DNA of 10,236 nucleotides, taken from the NCBI GenBank assembly GCA_964432925.1, contig CAYSPM010000099.1, positions 1-10,236 on the forward strand, in the 5' to 3' direction. The stretch's first letter is position 1, and every line of letters begins with the position of its first letter. The stretch comes from CAYNTC01 sp964432925. Its GTDB lineage: Bacteria; Planctomycetota; Phycisphaerae; Sedimentisphaerales; Anaerobacaceae. The notes below the pieces were generated by a model that made no database searches, was not told the origin of the DNA, and saw nothing but the letters and a program-made list of their open reading frames with translations. A program made the position numbers and the translations under genes. This document shows positions 1 through 6,120 of the stretch, piece after piece.

Positions 1-10
1 GGCTAAACGT

Positions 11-70
11 ATTCTGCCTTCTGTCTTCTGCCTCCTACCTTCTGTATTCTGAGTTCTGAATTCTGCCTTC
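11..70. repeat. Heptanucleotide tandem array, unit NTTCTGN
   Basis: Eight consecutive 7-base units run from 11 to 66 with the consensus (A/C/G)TTCTG(A/C/T): ATTCTGC, CTTCTGT, CTTCTGC, CTCCTAC, CTTCTGT, ATTCTGA, GTTCTGA, ATTCTGC, followed by a partial CTTC. The period is exact although the units vary at their outer positions, with two further changes in unit four. It lies in non-coding DNA downstream of the GH5 gene. Similar heptamer arrays (short tandemly repeated repetitive sequences) are known from filamentous cyanobacteria. The array may begin before the window edge, but positions 1-10 do not fit the unit. Confidence 0.85.
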
Positions 71-367
71 AAAACCTGCTCAGATTTATTCGCCTGTGGC
101 GAAAATGCTCACTTTCGGTACATTTTGGTACAAAACCGGCGCACTTTTGCTCATTTCTGGTACATTTTTGTTAATTTTTACCCTCATTTTCCGCTTAGAA
201 ATGCAATAGTCCTATAATATCACTATTATAAGTATCACCACTCACCCCACTTTCCAAAATTTCTTTCAAAAACCCTCAAAATCTGTTATTTCCCGACTTT
301 TTTACTCTTCTATTCTTCTCTTTTTCCTTCTGTCTTCTTTTCGGGAGACAAAGCGCATTCTACGAAA
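71..367. other. Non-coding stretch downstream of the GH5 gene
   Basis: No convincing reading frame occurs here. Three things are visible: a direct repeat (106-128 and 148-170); an inverted repeat in which TATAATA at 213-219 and TATTATA at 224-230 flank TCAC; and a pyrimidine-rich tract (about 292-342) with TTCT-rich words that may be a decayed relative of the array at 11-70. TATAAT at 213-218 looks like a -10 box, but no -35 partner lies at normal spacing. I see no clear intrinsic terminator for the GH5 gene, which ends at 368 on the minus strand. Confidence 0.5.
106..170. repeat. Imperfect 23-base direct repeat with GGTACATTTT core
   Basis: Two copies, 106-128 and 148-170, both begin TGCTCA and share GGTACATTTT; they start 42 bases apart. 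A third partial GGTACAAAA lies between them at 127-135, so the segment is locally enriched in GGTACA. Repeated subterminal boxes of this kind occur at the ends of some insertion sequences, but there is no transposase in the window, so the origin is unknown. Confidence 0.45.
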
Positions 368-1534
368 TTAGTGTTTCAACAGCAGATCCAGCAATTTCCG
401 GTCGTGTTTATGGCCATGCCAGTCTTCATATTCGACATTTTCTCTGTGAGATTCAAGAATGCCAAAATCGCCACGAAAATTCCATAACGCATAGCCGATC
501 CCATTTTCCGTTAATATGTCCAGAACGTCACTGAACCAAGCTAAAAAGACCTTATGCGGCGTTTTTATCCAGCAGCCACACTCTCCACAGTGTACACCGA
601 CACCCTTTCGAGCCAGTTCGATCCAGGGTGCGTAGTATTTTTCGAGTCGGCTGCGATCCCAGTGTTCATCCCCCATCTTGCCGGGCCAGACAGGCTCAGG
701 TAGATTGTCGATGTTCTTGAACGCCCACGGTGCTTTATAATGGGATATGTATGCGGGCTTATAGCCTCGGCAGCTCTGAGCAATATTCAAATCTATAATT
801 TCGGGTATCACTGAGTTACCAATATCATTGCCATCTGCAATTATCAGGTGGTTAGGATTAGCTTCTCGTATTGCTTTTGCCGCGGCTGTAGCCACTCGCC
901 GATAGGTATCGCCCGGCACGGCACTGCGATTGGAATGCTGGTCATTCATATCTTCGCGCATGCTCGGCTCATTCACCAGATCAAAGCTGATTTTAGATGG
1001 CGGAATGTCTTTGTAGCGTTTCGCCCACATCGCCCAGTGGAAACAGAACGCATTTAGTGCCTCCTGATCTCGCCAAAGGTTGAACGGTTCCTGAAATCCC
1101 GCGTTCACACAGTATCCAGGTGCTCGATGAAAATTCAAACTTACATGCAAACCATATTTGTGGGCCATATCTACAAGAGAGTCGATAGATTCAACTGCGC
1201 TTTCCTTGATTTTGTACATATCATCTGTCTTTATGGGCTGTGAAGAATCAAAATCAATCCACCGAGGATAAGCCATAGGCAAACGAACAAAATCAAAGCC
1301 CCAATCGGACATCCAGCGGAAATCGTCTTCAGTAGTTCTGTTTCGACTGTCCCAGTGCGACGGTCTCGGAGAGAAAAAATCCAAAAGATTAAATCCTCTC
1401 CAGCGTGGAATAACCGTTTGAGCTAGCTTTGGTGCCTCTTCTGCCTTTATCGTAGGTCCTGTGAGCACCAGAGCCGCGGTGCTAATACCCGCAGTTTTTA
1501 GAAAATCTCTGCGATTGATCTTCAATGTATTCAT
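368..1534 (-). CDS. Tat-exported glycoside hydrolase family 5 (cellulase-fold) protein
   Basis: A 388-residue secreted glycoside hydrolase that probably cleaves beta-linked polysaccharide outside the cytoplasm; the substrate cannot be read from the sequence. The N-terminus has a twin-arginine signal (NRRDFLK, residues 7-13) followed by a hydrophobic stretch to about residue 27. The rest looks like a GH5 (beta/alpha)8 barrel: VRLPMAYPRW near 83-92, LNFHRAPGY at 133-141, the acid/base glutamate in LVNEP (E189), an HY pair at 265-266, the probable nucleophile in HCGECG (E318), and the late-strand LWNFRG (W351). Both catalytic glutamates are present, so the enzyme should be active. The ATG has GAGG 7 bases upstream. 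ldh lies 73 bases upstream on the same strand, so co-transcription is possible but without obvious functional logic. GH5 assignment is firm; cellulase, mannanase or other activity is open. Confidence 0.9.
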   Translation of the reverse strand: MNTLKINRRDFLKTAGISTAALVLTGPTIKAEEAPKLAQTVIPRWRGFNLLDFFSPRPSHWDSRNRTTEDDFRWMSDWGFDFVRLPMAYPRWIDFDSSQPIKTDDMYKIKESAVESIDSLVDMAHKYGLHVSLNFHRAPGYCVNAGFQEPFNLWRDQEALNAFCFHWAMWAKRYKDIPPSKISFDLVNEPSMREDMNDQHSNRSAVPGDTYRRVATAAAKAIREANPNHLIIADGNDIGNSVIPEIIDLNIAQSCRGYKPAYISHYKAPWAFKNIDNLPEPVWPGKMGDEHWDRSRLEKYYAPWIELARKGVGVHCGECGCWIKTPHKVFLAWFSDVLDILTENGIGYALWNFRGDFGILESHRENVEYEDWHGHKHDRKLLDLLLKH

Positions 1535-1607
1535 ACCTTAACCTCGTAATTACATTATTTCTGAGCCACGAAAGGCCTGCAAAACCCGCAGCTAACATTT
1601 AGCCGGT

Positions 1608-2555
1608 TTACTCGCTAATTTGGTCAAGCACTTTCCGAATAGTCTGCGCGGAAGCACGCAGATCTTGTAGCTCATCCTCAGTCAGCTCAGCGTCAATGAA
1701 ACGCTCAACACCTTCAGCCCCAACCACGCACGGAACGCTGAGGCACACATCTTTTATGCCGTATTCTCCATTCAAAAGGCTCGATACGGTCAGTATGCTT
1801 TTCTCGTTTCTCAGAATCGCCTCGGTAATGCGAACGAGAGAAAGGCCAATTCCGTAGTAGGTCGAACCCTTATAGTCGATTATGTGATAGGCCGAGTCCC
1901 GCACCTGTTTGGCTATCATCCGATGATGCTCTTTATAGTTACAGGCTTTACATATCCTGCAGTATTCTCGCAGCACAACTCCCGCGATGTGTGTCATGCT
2001 CCAGGCTGCGACTTCACTGTCACCGTGCTCGCCGAGAATATATGCGTGAACGTTACGTGCATCAATCTTGCAATGCTGGCTCAGTAAAAACTTAAACCTG
2101 GCGCTATCCAGCACGGTGCCGGAGCCTATCACGCGCCCGCGAGGCCATTTTAGCTGCTTCATTGCCACATACGTCAGAGCATCAACCGGATTAGTTACCA
2201 TTACCAGCACGCCTGAACAGTTCTGTTTCGATATCTGCTCGCAGATACCCCCAACTATCTGTGTATTTTGCTGTATCAATTCCAGGCGTGTCTGGCCCGG
2301 CTTCTGTTTGGCACCGGCTGTGACCACAATGACATCCGCGTCTGCACAATCTGAATAGTCGCCCTTTTTTATCGACACCGGCGGTATGAAAGGCAAGCCG
2401 TGCGATAGGTCCAGAACCTCTCCTTCGACACGCTTCTGATCTACGTCTATCAGAGCAATCTGCCCTGCTACTCCGCCGGGCAGCAGAGCATAAATGTAAG
2501 CCGTGCCAACCGAACCAGCTCCTATGACTACCACTTTCTTCTGTCCGTATTGCAT
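1608..2555 (-). CDS. ldh: L-lactate dehydrogenase
   Basis: A 315-residue cytosolic NAD-dependent L-lactate dehydrogenase that interconverts pyruvate and lactate, regenerating NAD+ during fermentation. The Rossmann fold shows VVVIGAGSVGTAY (8-20) with an acidic residue at the end of strand two (LIDVD). The substrate loop reads GAKQKPGQTR: Q84 is the residue expected for lactate rather than malate dehydrogenase (which has Arg), and R90 is the loop arginine. TNPVDALTY (121-129), D150, R153 (SAR, carboxylate binding) and catalytic H177 in LGEHGDSE complete the active site. An in-frame extension to 2786 exists, but its first 77 residues do not resemble the family. ATG at 2555 has AAAGGA 7 bases upstream and sits just before the Rossmann fold, so I use that start. 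Confidence 0.93.
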   Translation of the reverse strand: MQYGQKKVVVIGAGSVGTAYIYALLPGGVAGQIALIDVDQKRVEGEVLDLSHGLPFIPPVSIKKGDYSDCADADVIVVTAGAKQKPGQTRLELIQQNTQIVGGICEQISKQNCSGVLVMVTNPVDALTYVAMKQLKWPRGRVIGSGTVLDSARFKFLLSQHCKIDARNVHAYILGEHGDSEVAAWSMTHIAGVVLREYCRICKACNYKEHHRMIAKQVRDSAYHIIDYKGSTYYGIGLSLVRITEAILRNEKSILTVSSLLNGEYGIKDVCLSVPCVVGAEGVERFIDAELTEDELQDLRASAQTIRKVLDQISE

Positions 2556-2613
2556 TGCAGAGTCCTTTCTCCGATTGCTAAATACAAACCTATAACTCTG
2601 CCCTATTTTAAAT

Positions 2614-2641
2614 ACAATACAAAAAGTGGCGTGTTTTTCAA
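2614..2641 (-). promoter_or_regulatory. Possible sigma-70-type promoter for ldh
   Basis: Read on the minus strand, TTGAAA (2636-2641) is followed after 16 bases by TATTGT (2614-2619), about 60 bases upstream of the ldh ATG. The -35 box matches the consensus at 5 of 6 positions and the -10 box at 4 of 6. The region is AT-rich, so a chance match is quite possible. Confidence 0.3.
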
Positions 2642-2774
2642 ATTGTGGCCTGATACTACAAAACCGAAGTGTGCGTGTCGAGTTTGTAGGTATTTTTTGG
2701 CCTTTCGCACCAATTTTTCCGTAGGCGCGTACCCATCCCCAAGACTTCGGCGAGCTCAGTCGAGCCGCTACGCT

Positions 2775-2843
2775 TGAGGCTGCCACACGTCATTCATTAT
2801 CTATCGTACTTGCCTCGTTTATGATGATAGGGTGGCAGCCTCA
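2775..2843. repeat. Perfect 12-base inverted repeat overlapping a terminator hairpin
   Basis: TGAGGCTGCCAC at 2775-2786 is exactly complementary to GTGGCAGCCTCA at 2832-2843, with 45 bases between. Inside the loop, CTATC (about 2802-2806) can pair with GATAG (2826-2830), extending the stem region. The 3' arm shares 2836-2843 with the left arm of the hairpin at 2836-2862, so on a plus-strand transcript the two structures cannot form together. Confidence 0.75.
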
Positions 2844-2871
2844 TCTCTGAGAGATGGGGCTGGCTTTTTTT
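2836..2871 (+). terminator. Intrinsic terminator-like hairpin with T-run
   Basis: CAGCCTCATCTC (2836-2847) pairs with GAGATGGGGCTG (2851-2862) through 12 positions, one a U-G wobble, around a TGA loop. After GC comes a run of seven T (2865-2871). This is a textbook Rho-independent terminator on the plus strand, yet no plus-strand gene lies immediately upstream. It may end a short untranslated transcript, act as an attenuator ahead of murF (about 370 bases downstream), or be part of a REP-like element. Confidence 0.6.
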
Positions 2872-2934
2872 AAGATAAGCCTTTTTATCTGCAAAAATGA
2901 CATGCACCCAAAACCGAACGACCGCCATTAGACC

Positions 2935-2999
2935 TGCTTGGCGAAGCAAGAATCTACAATGAAGCCTTCGATACGGGAGCGTATGAAGACCAAGGCTTC
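2935..2999. repeat. Two adjacent stem-loops upstream of murF
   Basis: TGCTT (2935-2939) pairs with AAGCA (2944-2948) around GGCG. Next, GAAGCCTT (2961-2968) pairs with AAGGCTTC (2992-2999), enclosing a second stem ATACG (2971-2975) with CGTAT (2980-2984) around a GGAG loop. The nested pairing is too regular to dismiss, but the class of element is unknown: a REP-like repeat, a structured leader, or the decayed end of a gene. Confidence 0.45.
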
Positions 3000-3244
3000 G
3001 TGTCAGAGCAACACTTTCGAGATAGTCTATAAAGTAATATTTGAAATAAGAAAGTCTTTTGTTTACACTATTTCTTCATCATATTGCTCTTTTTGTCTTG
3101 GCCAAATCGTTTTCCATAAGGAATTACACCAGCAAAAAGAACTTTGTGAACTATGAATTTGAGAAATGCGGCTTAGATAGTGATTCTTGAAGAGCTGTTT
3201 CAGATTGTAGTTTATCAACGGTGCATCAGATTTTGGGCAAAGGA

Positions 3245-4828
3245 ATGCAGAAATTTTCTGTCAGAGCATTGGCCAAAATTATAAAAGCGGACATCGCACA
3301 AAGTGCAAGCCTTGAGCAGCAAGCCGCGAACAACTCGTTTGCCGGCGTTAGTATAGACTCGCGGACCACAAAAGCCGGCGATTGTTTCTTTGCCATCCGT
3401 GGTGAGAATTTTGATGGCCACGACTATGTAGCCGACGCCTTCGCCAAAGGGGCTGTTTGTGCGGTGGTCAGCAAGGATGCTTCGTCATGCGCTATGCGTA
3501 GTGTGTATAGTGAGCAAAAAAGTACGCGGAGCACAGTACGCAATACGCGATACGCAATACTGATAGTAGACGATACTGTAAAGGCACTCGGAGATTTCGC
3601 CCGCGAGTATCGCAGGCAGTGTGGCTTCAAGGTTGTTGCGATAACCGGCTCGGTCGGTAAGACAACCACAAGACACATTGTTTATCACGTCCTCAGTAAG
3701 TACTATCGTGTATTTCAATCGCCGAAGAATTTTAACAACAATGTTGGACTGCCTTTAACTCTGCTTGGTGCCGATCCATCTGATGAGATTATCGTTGCTG
3801 AACTCGGAACAAATCATCCTGGCGAAATAGCTTACCTTTCAGGCATTGCTCGACCTGATACCGCAGTTGTCACCAATGTTTACCTAGCTCATTTGCAAGG
3901 CTTTGGTGACTTACAGGCTATAATCAAGGAGAAGTTATCCATATCCGAGGCTCTCCTGGCAAATGGTGTTTTAATTATCAACGATAATATAATCGAGCAG
4001 TTACCTAATTACCAATCACCAATCACCAATTACCAATTACCAATTACCAGGGTTGTAACTTTCGGTGAACAAGAGGACTCTGACTGGCGGTTCCATGATG
4101 TTGTGCACAACGGTTTTAGCAGCACGTTTACCATTGAGGGACCCCGGCATAGCAGCCTTGTGCAAATTCACCTGCCGCTACCCGGGCAGGGCAATGTGGA
4201 AAATGCCGTCGCTGCCTGGGCGATATGTAGCCAGTTTGGCCTGACTATCGATGATTTTGCCCAGGCGGTAAGGACCATTTCACCCATCTCAATGCGAGCT
4301 GAACTCCTGCAAATAGGAACACTGACCGTACTGAATGACAGCTACAATGCAAATCCTGCTTCTATGAAAAACGCGCTGGATATGTTCGTAAGTCTGCGTA
4401 AGACCTGCGATCCTGACTCGAATCGTCGTCTTGTTTTTATTTGCGGCGATATGGCTGAACTGGGAGAGCGAGCGCCTGAGTTGCACGCCGAACTTGGTAT
4501 TTCTATCGCAAACGCCGGTATACAACTGCTACTAACTGTTGGCAAACTAACTAAGATCACTGCGGAAGCTGCTGAAAGAACCGCCCAATACGAACTACAA
4601 GCGTTGTGTTTTGAGGATGTATTTTCTGTTTGTAGCAGGTTGCAGGAATTCATAGAAGATTCCGATATATTATTAGTCAAAGGTTCACGTACTGTTGAGC
4701 TTGAACTGGTTATTGCCAAGCTCAGGGATATTTACTCACCAAAAGAAATTCGGTATCCGATTCGCCAGTTGCGAACTTCCAAAGCGTCACAGCGAGCACC
4801 AAGCACTGAGCAGCAGGAAGCAAAATGA
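3245..4828 (+). CDS. murF: UDP-N-acetylmuramoyl-tripeptide--D-alanyl-D-alanine ligase
   Basis: MurF joins D-Ala-D-Ala to UDP-MurNAc-tripeptide with ATP, completing the cytoplasmic pentapeptide precursor of peptidoglycan. The three Mur-ligase domains are in order: an N-terminal UDP-binding domain (VSIDSRTTKAGDCFFAIRGENFDGHDYV), the ATPase domain with P-loop GSVGKTT (135-141), NNNVGLPLTLL (164-174), ELGTNHPGE (from 187) and AHLQGFG, then the C-terminal domain with YNANPASM (367-374) and KGSR (479-482). At 527 residues it is longer than the usual 450-475; the surplus is two inserts (near 86-104 and 253-268) and a basic tail, each over a heptamer array. The start is uncertain: ATG 3245 fits family N-termini, but its AAAGGA is too close; in-frame GTG 3221 would add eight residues and also lacks a ribosome-binding site. 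It overlaps mraY by ATGA. Confidence 0.93.
   Translation: MQKFSVRALAKIIKADIAQSASLEQQAANNSFAGVSIDSRTTKAGDCFFAIRGENFDGHDYVADAFAKGAVCAVVSKDASSCAMRSVYSEQKSTRSTVRNTRYAILIVDDTVKALGDFAREYRRQCGFKVVAITGSVGKTTTRHIVYHVLSKYYRVFQSPKNFNNNVGLPLTLLGADPSDEIIVAELGTNHPGEIAYLSGIARPDTAVVTNVYLAHLQGFGDLQAIIKEKLSISEALLANGVLIINDNIIEQLPNYQSPITNYQLPITRVVTFGEQEDSDWRFHDVVHNGFSSTFTIEGPRHSSLVQIHLPLPGQGNVENAVAAWAICSQFGLTIDDFAQAVRTISPISMRAELLQIGTLTVLNDSYNANPASMKNALDMFVSLRKTCDPDSNRRLVFICGDMAELGERAPELHAELGISIANAGIQLLLTVGKLTKITAEAAERTAQYELQALCFEDVFSVCSRLQEFIEDSDILLVKGSRTVELELVIAKLRDIYSPKEIRYPIRQLRTSKASQRAPSTEQQEAK
3521..3562. repeat. Heptanucleotide array inside murF, unit (A/G)(A/G)TACGC
   Basis: Six 7-base steps run AGTACGC, GGAGCAC (diverged), AGTACGC, AATACGC, GATACGC, AATACTG. 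The preceding 3492-3512 (CTATGCG, TAGTGTG, TATAGTG) may be a more decayed part. The array encodes part of a stretch (about residues 86-104) absent from ordinary MurF proteins, between the VVSK strand and the LIVDDT strand that precedes the P-loop. Confidence 0.75.
4001..4049. repeat. Heptanucleotide array inside murF, unit AT(T/C)ACCA
   Basis: Seven consecutive 7-base units: TTACCTA, ATTACCA, ATCACCA, ATCACCA, ATTACCA, ATTACCA, ATTACCA. Only the first departs from the consensus by more than one base. Because three 7-base units equal seven codons, the product shows a 7-residue period: LPNYQSP, ITNYQLP, then IT. It falls in the central domain between LIINDNIIEQ and RVVTFG, which are close together in ordinary MurF. 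Confidence 0.9.
4794..4814. repeat. Short heptanucleotide array at the murF 3' end, unit (G/A)AGCA(C/G)N
   Basis: Three 7-base units, GAGCACC, AAGCACT, GAGCAGC, encode the last residues of the MurF tail and run directly into AGGAAGC, which contains the mraY ribosome-binding site. With only three units a chance pattern is possible, but it matches the period of the other arrays in this gene. Confidence 0.5.
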
Positions 4829-5964
4829 TATACCATTTCATACAGCATTTCAGCGAGTTTTTTACTGATAAGCTTCATTTCTACGCCTATCGATATGTGA
4901 TGTTTCGCTCAGTAATGGCAACCTTGACAAGTTTGTTGATCGCTCTTTTCATTGGCCCCAGAATTATTCGCTGGTTGATGCGTAAGAAAATAGGCGACCG
5001 GCCTGAGTTTCATCACGCCGCCCTAAACGAGCTCACAAAGGAAAAGGCCAATACGCCGACTATGGGCGGTTTGATTATCATTCTTTCGTTACTTCTTGGC
5101 ACGTTGTTGTGGGCAAAACTCAATAATCCCTTTGTTCAGAAAGCGATTTTTTTAGTTATATGGTTTGGAGCACTCGGCGGCGTAGACGATTGGCTGAAAC
5201 TCACCGCTGATTCCAGCCGACGCAGCCGAAGCGGCCTCTTGGTTTGGGAGAAGCTGATCTTTCAAATTGCCGGAGCTGTCCTTATAGCATCGTTTTTGTT
5301 CTTCGATTTCGCTAATACAGCCGATGGTAAACTATTCTGGTTGCCGTTTTATAAATATGGACTGCCGCTGGCCAACTGGACATTTATCCTGATAGCCATT
5401 TTCTATCTGTCGGCGACCAGCAACGCTGTCAATCTTGCCGACGGAATGGATGGACTTGCAGCCGGATGCGCGGGAATGGTAAGTTTCGTGCTGGTAGTGC
5501 TCTGTTACGTTGCCTCGGAGACAATGTCCAGAACTACGCCTGTCACCTGGGCAAGTTATTTACTGCTGCCCCACATACCACAAGCCGGCGAGCTGAGCGT
5601 ATTCTATGCCGCTATTTTAGGAGCAGTACTTGGCTTTTTATGGTTTAACTGCTATCCCGCCCAGACCTTTATGGGCGATGTCGGATCGCTTCCGTTAGGT
5701 GCAGCGATGGGTTATGGTGCGCTGGTGACACGAAATGAAATTCTGCTGCTGATTATTGGCGGTGTATTTGTGATTGAACTACTTAGTGTAGTTCTACAAA
5801 TTGGGTATTTCAAGTATACCGGCGGCAAGCGTCTTTTTCGATGTGCGCCGCTGCACCATCATTTTCACTTAGCTGGCTGGAGTGAACCGCAGGTAGTGGT
5901 ACGTTTTTGGCTTTTGGCCGCAGCCTTTGCCGCTTTAGCTCTGGCGACGCTGAAGATTCGATAA
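4825..5964 (+). CDS. mraY: Phospho-N-acetylmuramoyl-pentapeptide-transferase
   Basis: MraY transfers phospho-MurNAc-pentapeptide from UDP to undecaprenyl phosphate at the inner face of the cytoplasmic membrane, making lipid I from the MurF product. The 379 residues form about ten hydrophobic helices, as in the family. Diagnostic motifs are NTPTMGG (76-82), GGVDDW with the aspartate pair D121-D122, SNAVNLADGMDGLAAG (199-214), FNCYPAQTFMGDVGSLPLG with D285, and the cytoplasmic loop PLHHHFHLAGWSEP (342-355) with HHH at 344-346. All expected catalytic residues are present. ATG 4825 overlaps the murF stop in ATGA and is preceded by AGGA at 7 bases, which suggests translational coupling. No murD, ftsW or murG follows; the next plus-strand gene is about 3.3 kb away. 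Confidence 0.96.
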   Translation: MIYHFIQHFSEFFTDKLHFYAYRYVMFRSVMATLTSLLIALFIGPRIIRWLMRKKIGDRPEFHHAALNELTKEKANTPTMGGLIIILSLLLGTLLWAKLNNPFVQKAIFLVIWFGALGGVDDWLKLTADSSRRSRSGLLVWEKLIFQIAGAVLIASFLFFDFANTADGKLFWLPFYKYGLPLANWTFILIAIFYLSATSNAVNLADGMDGLAAGCAGMVSFVLVVLCYVASETMSRTTPVTWASYLLLPHIPQAGELSVFYAAILGAVLGFLWFNCYPAQTFMGDVGSLPLGAAMGYGALVTRNEILLLIIGGVFVIELLSVVLQIGYFKYTGGKRLFRCAPLHHHFHLAGWSEPQVVVRFWLLAAAFAALALATLKIR

Positions 5965-6019
5965 GATTAACACCGACCTCTTGTACACACGCTCATGGAT
6001 TATAAATGCGTAGTAAAAC

Positions 6020-6059
6020 CAAGGGCTACATATTAATAGCTTCGCTCTATGTGGACTTG
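6020..6059. repeat. Imperfect hairpin between convergent mraY and membrane-protein genes
   Basis: CAAG (6020-6023) with CTTG (6056-6059) and CTACATA (6026-6032) with TATGTGG (6048-6054, one wobble) form an imperfect stem, topped by AGC-TTC-GCT (6038-6046). There is no T-run on either side, so it is not a classic terminator. It could still be a 3' end structure for mraY or a REP-like element. The rest of 5965-6120 shows nothing further. Confidence 0.4.
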
Positions 6060-6120
6060 CATTTCATGGGGTGGGATTTTCAGGGTCAAAGTGAGATGCG
6101 TTAAACTGCTGGCGACTCTC

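Larger units (their letters stand above)
2556..3244. other. Long structured intergenic region between divergent ldh and murF
   Basis: About 690 bases without a convincing gene. From the ldh side it holds the ldh leader and possible promoter, a GC-rich imperfect palindrome at 2748-2767 (CGGC and GCCG arms around GAGCTCAGTCGA) resembling dispersed REP-like elements, the inverted repeat and terminator-like hairpin at 2775-2871, hairpins at 2935-2999, and AT-rich DNA up to murF. A 72-codon frame from TTG at 2938 to 3156 has no ribosome-binding site and no recognisable composition, so I do not call it. No strong promoter for murF stands out; TTGAAG near 3187 with TTTATC at about 3211 is the best weak candidate. 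Confidence 0.5.

Noticed and set aside
213..230. AT-rich inverted repeat TATAATA-TCAC-TATTATA as a terminator or promoter
   Set aside because: Its stem contains only A and T, it has no T-run, and TATAAT has no -35 box at proper spacing.
2556..2786. N-terminal extension of lactate dehydrogenase by 77 residues
   Set aside because: The extension does not resemble the family and spans the ldh promoter region and part of the inverted repeat. ATG 2555 has a well-placed ribosome-binding site directly before the Rossmann fold.
2938..3156. 72-codon plus-strand frame starting at TTG
   Set aside because: No ribosome-binding site, unusual start codon, no recognisable domain, and it runs over hairpins and AT-rich DNA.
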